From Xiphydria camelus (Eukaryota > Arthropoda > Insecta > Hymenoptera > Xiphydriidae): a stretch of DNA of 64,000 nt. The stretch spans positions 1,646,400-1,710,399 of the forward strand of contig OY783197.1 of the NCBI GenBank assembly GCA_963678675.1, read 5' to 3'. Positions 58,480-64,000 of the stretch are shown piece by piece. Numbering within the stretch: position 1 is the stretch's first letter; every line of letters starts with the position of its first letter. The notes under the pieces are model-generated. The model ran no database searches. It was given only the letters and a program-made list of their open reading frames with translations, and was not told the DNA's origin. The position numbers were made by a program, and so were the translations under genes.

Positions 58480-59671
58480 CGGGTTTAAGTTTTAGCGCCG
58501 ATTGAGTTCGCCTTCGAATACAACTCAACATTCGTACGAACCCTCTCTTCGTCCGTCGCCTTGCTTCTTCGCATCTCATCGTTGCAATTCCGCAGCCTTC
58601 CATCGGAGATATGCCGTAATCATCTCACGGCATTGTGCGCATGTCGTTCGACTTCGCTCGGAGTGCGCGGCACGAAACGACGCGAGGCTTTGCGCGACAC
58701 CAAATAAAATGCGATCAACAAACGTACGTTTCGAAATTTCTCGAACGACATGGCTGCTCTCGACGATGGTCGGTGCGAACGAGAAGAAATTTGCAGGAAT
58801 GATGGGTACTCACCACCGCCATTTTCTGCTCGACTCGTCGCACTTAATCCAACACCGCTGCATCGCTGAAAAAACTGCACTTCACTTGGAATTCACTTGG
58901 AAAACACTAGACAGGCCTTTTTATAACGAAATTCACTTCACTCGCGCGAGAAAACCGAAGCGGCGACGCGAATTTCCGCACACGATGCGATGCGCCTCGA
59001 CGGCGGCTCGTGACCCGGCGGCGAGACTCGAAATTCGCGTCGAAATAAACTCCTCGCGCTCGACGTGCGCGGGCGCCGCGCGTCTCCTGGACACTTCGTC
59101 GCCTTTCTCCTCGCAATTTAAGACACTTCGAGTTCGTGACAACGCCAAAAATCTGCGATAAACTGAAAAACTCAACCGAGCCGTCGGGCGCCGCGACCAA
59201 GAGAACGAGCGGGAACAAAAGACTGCCGCCGCAGTGCTGCCACGTTCGAAACAACGAATATCGGTCAAACGACGTTCCATTTTCCGGAAGAGAAACATTT
59301 CCAGTATCGCGTTGCTCCGTAAAATACTCCACGAGTTTTCCCGACTGTCTAAAAAACTCGACTCGCTCCGTAAAACAGCAATAACGAGAAAAAGCAAATT
59401 CGCGTACCGCCCGCGGGTTCGTCGACGAGCCGTCAGACGGCGGCTGCTGCGCTCGGTCACGCTGCTCCCAGAGATCAGTGCGACGACATCCGAGAGTGGG
59501 GGAACATCGCCCATGGTCTCGTGCTGCCAATCCGCATTCCCTGTTTCGTGTCCGTGTGAGAAAGTAGTGCTGCTCGTCCGTAATGGCCGCGACCTGAGTC
59601 CAACGCGATCCGTGTTCGTTGCTCGCGGAAGGTGCGCGATTTCGGTGTCGGGTGCGCGTGGTCGTTCAGCC
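58480..59671 (+). promoter_or_regulatory. HAPSTR1 upstream CpG-rich region
   Basis: CpG-dense block ending at the HAPSTR1 start codon, presumably promoter and 5' untranslated region. Its long open frames on both strands reflect high GC content and have no recognisable domain. Confidence 0.45.
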
Positions 59672-60139
59672 ATGAACGACGACAGGAGCGAGGAGGACCC
59701 CATAATGGACCTCTGGTACAGCAATTGGGAGCAGCAGTGCGTCGAGGCCATCGAGGCCGAGCCCGATTACGAGGGTCAGCTGCACAGCGAGAAGGAGCTC
59801 TACTCGCAGCAGATCTGGACGGGCTTTCAGACCACCGCGTCGGCCATCGCGCAGCTCTACAAAGGCGAGGTTCCATCATTCTCGCGCTTCTCGCACCCTC
59901 GTGGCCGTCTTCGCCGTGGCGAACGCGAAACGTCGCGTGCGCCCGTCGTTGCCATTTTGCGTGCCATCCATTTTGTCGACCGTCCGCGGGCCGTCGTCAC
60001 GGTCGCTCGGCCAGAAGGAGCCGCTCGATATCGATCCGTAAACGGGCGTTGCGTTTTCTTTTTGCAGACCGCTCGCAAGGAGCATCCCTCTGGCTGCCGT
60101 TTCAAACAGCTGCGGGGACCGTCACGTCGCTCTACAAAG
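59672..60139 (+). CDS. HAPSTR1 (C16orf72) homologue, first two coding exons, partial
   Basis: Exon 1 is 59672-59864 and exon 2 is 60068-60139. The family protein partners the HUWE1 ubiquitin ligase in nuclear stress responses (known for human). Exon 1 gives MNDDRSEEDP at the start, then WYSNWEQQC, the counterpart of the human WFSKWERQC motif, and ends SAIAQLYK. Exon 2 gives DRSQGASLWLPFQTAAGTV and ends SLYK, matching the human LSLWVPFQNAA segment. To keep that frame, exon 1 must end at 59864 before GCGAGG, so intron 1 has a GC donor. The nearby GT at 59871 would shift exon 2 out of the conserved frame. The remaining exons, including the conserved IGIQ/RRNK region, are not found before the right edge. 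Confidence 0.88.
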
Positions 60140-61420
60140 GTGGGTGCCTCGCCGTTTGTTGTCAACAGTGCCGCGGGGACATCCCCGCTCCTTTGTCCGC
60201 GCGGTCCCTCCCCCGTAGGGAGCGTTCGGTGACGTGCGGATACGTAACAGCTGACCTTCGTCGCTGGTCAGCTGTCGTCTCGTTGACTTTTTTATATCCG
60301 CGCTGCTCTCGCGAATCCCGACGTCGAGTTTGCGCGGTGCCGCGGCGCTTTTTCTCCGTTTCCGCGCGGTGTCGCTCGGACGTGCCTTTTTTTTTTCTCG
60401 CGTGGAAGCCGCGTTTTGCGACGCTCTTCTCGCGCGAGTGCCCCGCACCCCTTTGCGAGGAGAATCCGGAGCGCGTCCCCGTCGTGGAACGCGGAATCGT
60501 CGCGGCGCGGCTCGATCAGCTGATTTGTGTTGACGTTTGGGAGCTTTCGGTGCTTGCGGTCGATGGCTTTATTAGAACCGGTGAGTCGTGTGAAATGATT
60601 GAGTGCTTTGCTCTTCGGATCGCGCGATTATTTTTCATGATTTAGCGTTTTCTTTCGCACGACGCACTTGCGTTGCAGCGATGAGGCGTCGATTATTTCT
60701 AAATATTTCTTTGAGAGAGGTTAAAAGGTAGCGATGCCTCGTCGTAAGCTGTAAGCTGCTATTTCTTTTATCATTGAAGGAAAACTCCCTCTGGCACGCT
60801 CAATCGGTCGAGCATTCGTTGCATTTTCCACGATGTAATCTTTGAGAACGTGTAACTGATCGGAGTTGGGAAAAAAAGGAAATTCGAGCTAAATTATCGA
60901 CTCGACCTTCTTCGCGTTGACTGTATAGCTTCTTTTTTGAAATACTAGTATTTTGTGAAGATACAATCGATCGCTTCCCACGCGCGACATTTCCGTAACT
61001 ATTTTGGAGCGCTCGTTCTCTCAGCCGCTCCTATTATTTGCAATTCCATTAGAATTCTAAGGCTAGAGGCGCGAGGAATTTTCGCATTCATCTCTCGCGT
61101 TATTACGAGGCGCGAAGGCCATTTCTGTTTGTATTTCTGGATTTTGCAATGACATCATCGTGTTCTAGAAGCTCGCACGTGCATTTTTTTTCGTAGAACA
61201 AGACTACACGTTCTATAAGTATCTCATGATGCCTCGATATTCTTATAAATAGTTATTATTCTCAGGTTATTTGTATAATCAGTTACTCATCGCTTGGGAC
61301 AGCCGTTTTAGACTGTCAAGAATCGTGTAATTCATTTATTCGTTGTGAAATATGTTTCATATGTTGACTTGGGGTCAACTCATGGGGTCACCACATAACG
61401 CGGGATAAGCGTGGGTTTAT

Positions 61421-61610
61421 GGGGAAGAAACTTCATTCACTGTTATCTCATTATTTATGAACTTTTGGCCTACATCGATATAACTTTGTTGTAGATAAAA
61501 ACGCAATCTTTAAGAAAGTATTATATAAACATGAGCGAAAAACTCATAGATAATGAGATAAATAGTGATTGAAGTTTCTTTCCTGATGAATAAATTTAGT
61601 CTTATGTGAT
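61421..61610. repeat. Family A palindromic MITE
   Basis: It starts 'ggggaagaaacttcattcac' and ends 'tcctgatgaataaatttagt'. Confidence 0.85.
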
Positions 61611-61784
61611 GTAATGTGATGAGAAATTTGATTTACTTCTTACAGTATTGAATTTTAAGTATTGTTCTAACCGCGAGATTTGAAGAGCTAACAATTTAGC
61701 ATAGCAAATTTATTCCATTAGAGGAAATGCATTTTCTTTGAGCACAAGGATTCGCTATTATTTCACATGAAAGACTTGTAGGCT

Positions 61785-62248
61785 TCACAGTGTGTCCCCC
61801 ATTCTCATTTATTCCTCTATTTTTTAAAGTTTGCCTTTCTTCGCCCTAAAACTCGTGATTTTCCTCTTTCTCCTCTATAATTAAATATTTTTCCTCTAAA
61901 ACCACCTATTATTCAGCTCTCAGTTGAGCTTAAAATGTGAAATCCTTGTTGAATTAATGTTTCTTACCGGAAACAAGATTCCCATTTCTTTAAATCAAAT
62001 TGCGATACTTAGATTTAATTTACTTTCACATGAGATCTAAATTTTTAAATTACAAAGACATCCTTTATTCGCTTAGTAGATATTGGTAGGTATTTCATTG
62101 TGTATCTTAAAAATGATATTTTCTTAAAACCACTGCACGTTTCTAATTTCTGGTAGATCTCCTTTTTTTAAATAAAAAATTCCCCCTTTTTTTGCTCAAT
62201 TTCTCCTATTTCCTCTAAAATTAAATAAATAGAGATTGTGAAGCCTGG
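61785..62248. repeat. Element with AGGCTTCACA termini
   Basis: 'aggcttcacagtgtgtcccc' at the left edge and 'agattgtgaagcct' at the right edge form a terminal inverted repeat of about 10 bases. The right part is homologous to 32865-32985. Confidence 0.5.
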
Positions 62249-63351
62249 AGTTGTTTCGTTATCGAATTTTCAGCTGCGTATTAGATATTTCTTCTTTAAT
62301 TTAAATCAGCTGCATTTGGACCGTACGCAACTACGCGATTTTCTTTCTTGGCTTTACGTACCTTTGCACGTAGAGGAGAGATGGGATGAAAAGGACACAG
62401 CAATTATCTAAAAGTCGAAGGATCTCTTCACAACGAAAGCATTATTGTTTCGTGGTAACAATAATATATGCTCAATCACGTTTAACTCTTAAAGCTGCTG
62501 TCGTTTCGGAACTGGCGGTGATACGCGATTGAAATTTCTCGTGCTGCACAGCAACATTTCAGTTCCAAAATGTTTTCTAAAGTACCGTTACTATCGATTG
62601 ATATCTTTATTCTTGCATTTGGACGAATACTTATTCAAGAACGACAACGTGAAACGTTAGGTACATTTTGTTTGATATTTTAACTTTAGAGATCAGGTTT
62701 CCAATTTTGTTGTGATTATGAAAGGGGCACAGCAGCAATTTAAGAAGAATGTTTCCTTACAAATTATCAAAGACCTCAACAAATATGTGTTAAGAAGTAA
62801 ATACTAATCTGTGGTCAGAGAACTAGCATATCAGTGCGTTGTGAAAATTAAAAAAGTAAGTCTTATCTCCGCTTCATGGAACGCAAAGAAAGAGGCTAGC
62901 TCAGGGGATTGGCTCAAGGGATTCTTCAAAATAAATCTTTCATTATCTGAACAAGTTTTAATCAGCGCGATGGTCACAATTTTTTTGATAATTTAGAGGA
63001 ATGTTATGAAAATTATAAATTTTATTAGAATGTCCCTTTCAATACAACCGATTTATAAAACGGACGTATGTATATTAACACGTATTGTTATCGTCAGATA
63101 AGTAACCTTTCTAATGTTGTCAACTAGAACTGGAATACATAGTTCTTTGGGTTATTTGCTATATTGTTTTATAAAAAAATGTCCCTTTCATCCCACCTCT
63201 CTTATTCTTACACATTCATAAATATGACAAACTGTTGCACGTTTCATTCACTTTTGATAATACATTGCTGTCTTTACGTTAACTTGTTGTTACCCAGATA
63301 GAAGGCAAAAATATACGTAAATTGTACAGCAACATTAGGTAATATCAACTC
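62249..63351. other. Intron 2 sequence, no further feature seen
   Basis: AT-rich, no exon or repeat edge that I can support. Confidence 0.35.
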
Positions 63352-64000
63352 ATCAGATGGAATTAAGATTGTGCGCTTTATGAGTCGTCATTAAGCAAGC
63401 ATATATTTATGACTTTAAATGATTTTAAAATAATGAAAATAAAATACTTAATGTGTATTCAATACCATATGAGCCTAAATTTACTCGCCAGGAAAGAAAC
63501 TCTAATCATTATTATCTCATTATTTATGAATTTTTAGCCTATATCGGTATAAGATTTTATTGCAAATAGAAATGTAATTTTCAAAAAAGTATTATGCAAG
63601 TACGAACCAAAAGTTCATAAATAATGAGGTAATAATGATTGAAGTTTCTTTCTCTTGGCGAGTAAGTTTACTCTAATTTTTGGTACAAGTACAATTTTTC
63701 GGAAATATCCAGATAGAATTGTATGATCGTCACGACATTCATAAAAAATAACAATAATTAATTGTTCTCAAGTCAACGTTTATTCTGCCGCATGGGTTTA
63801 GAAAAATAATTGTCCTTAAAAAAATTGTTTACATAATAATGCGATTCAAATAAATCGCTGTATTTATTGCAGCAAAATATTTACGAAAAATTGTCTATAT
63901 ATCGAATAAATGTTTAGAATTTTATTTATATAAGGTAAAATCATTTAATAACCCAAATATACTTTCTTAATTATAACTCATAAAGCGCACAACCTTGATG
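63352..64000. repeat. Family L element, running off the right edge, split by family A
   Basis: 'aagattgtgcgctttatgag' near 63365 is mirrored by 'ctcataaagcgcacaacctt' at 63977-63996, so both termini are present. The family A copy at 63466-63676 interrupts it. Confidence 0.65.
63466..63676. repeat. Family A palindromic MITE nested in family L
   Basis: Left end 'catatgagcctaaatttact', right end 'cttggcgagtaagtttactc'. Confidence 0.85.

Larger units (their letters stand above)
60140..64000 (+). other. HAPSTR1 intron 2, extending beyond the window
   Basis: Begins with GTGGGT after exon 2. 60140-60560 is CpG-rich, the rest AT-rich with family A and other repeats. No later HAPSTR1 exon is recognisable. 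Confidence 0.5.

Noticed and set aside
58502..59161. 219-residue open frame upstream of HAPSTR1
   Set aside because: CpG-rich sequence with equally long frames on the other strand, no recognisable domain, and biased Arg/Ser composition typical of promoter DNA.
59234..60232. Reading HAPSTR1 as one uninterrupted 332-residue frame
   Set aside because: Only the segment from 59672 to 59864 matches the family. The upstream and downstream parts do not, and the second conserved block (60068-60139) is in another frame, which requires an intron.
60570..60720. A third HAPSTR1 exon near 60681 after 'ttgcgttgcag'
   Set aside because: The acceptor is plausible, but the translation that follows (AMRRRLFLN) does not match the conserved region expected next in the family.
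1..64000. tRNA, rRNA or known microRNA genes
   Set aside because: I looked for tRNA T-loop and anticodon-arm patterns and rRNA-like stretches and found none that I could support. A covariance-model search would be needed to exclude them.

Overview
The window looks like nuclear DNA of an insect, most likely a hymenopteran. The evidence is multi-exon genes with short GT-AG introns, CpG-rich promoter blocks set in AT-rich intergenic DNA, a nuclear copy of a mitochondrial ND5 fragment, and hundreds of bases of non-autonomous transposon debris. No bacterial or phage features are present. The order-level assignment is inference; I cannot name a species.

Layout. 1-19.8 kb has no gene that I can support: a CpG-rich block at the left edge, then dispersed inverted-repeat elements, a very regular 126-bp-arm hairpin at 12.3-12.6 kb and a head-to-head element with a minisatellite core at 17.7-18.2 kb. 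19.84-21.91 kb (+) encodes an intronless 688-residue secreted acidic protein whose N-terminal region resembles insect Folded gastrulation ligands. At 27.5-33.4 kb two housekeeping genes are head to head: MRM2 (-), a mitochondrial 16S rRNA 2'-O-methyltransferase, and WDR45B/WIPI3 (+), an autophagy PROPPIN assembled here from six exons into exactly 344 residues. 37.4-40.9 kb (-) is a five-exon four-transmembrane protein of Pasiflora type. 42.7-45.9 kb (+) is the five-exon UPF0193/EVG1 (C22orf23) orthologue. 47.4-55.7 kb (+) is the nine-exon sorting nexin SNX8. From 59.67 kb (+) the first two coding exons of HAPSTR1 (C16orf72) are present; the rest lies beyond the right edge.

The genes do not form a pathway. 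They are unrelated housekeeping or developmental genes, and the only clear shared control region is the 454-bp MRM2/WDR45B divergent promoter.

The most distinctive content is repetitive. One palindromic MITE family (family A below) occurs at 13 loci, including a four-unit head-to-tail array inside an SNX8 intron and a three-unit block that fills about 90% of another SNX8 intron. Several other families have CAC(T/C/A/G)G-type termini and TA target sites, with nested and abutting insertions. A separate roughly 50-bp GC-rich hairpin with arms like TTGGCCCCTCG/CGAGGGGCCAA recurs at least six times and is the best candidate here for something undescribed. A mitochondrial ND5 fragment ends about ten bases from an SNX8 splice acceptor, and HAPSTR1 intron 1 appears to use a GC donor.
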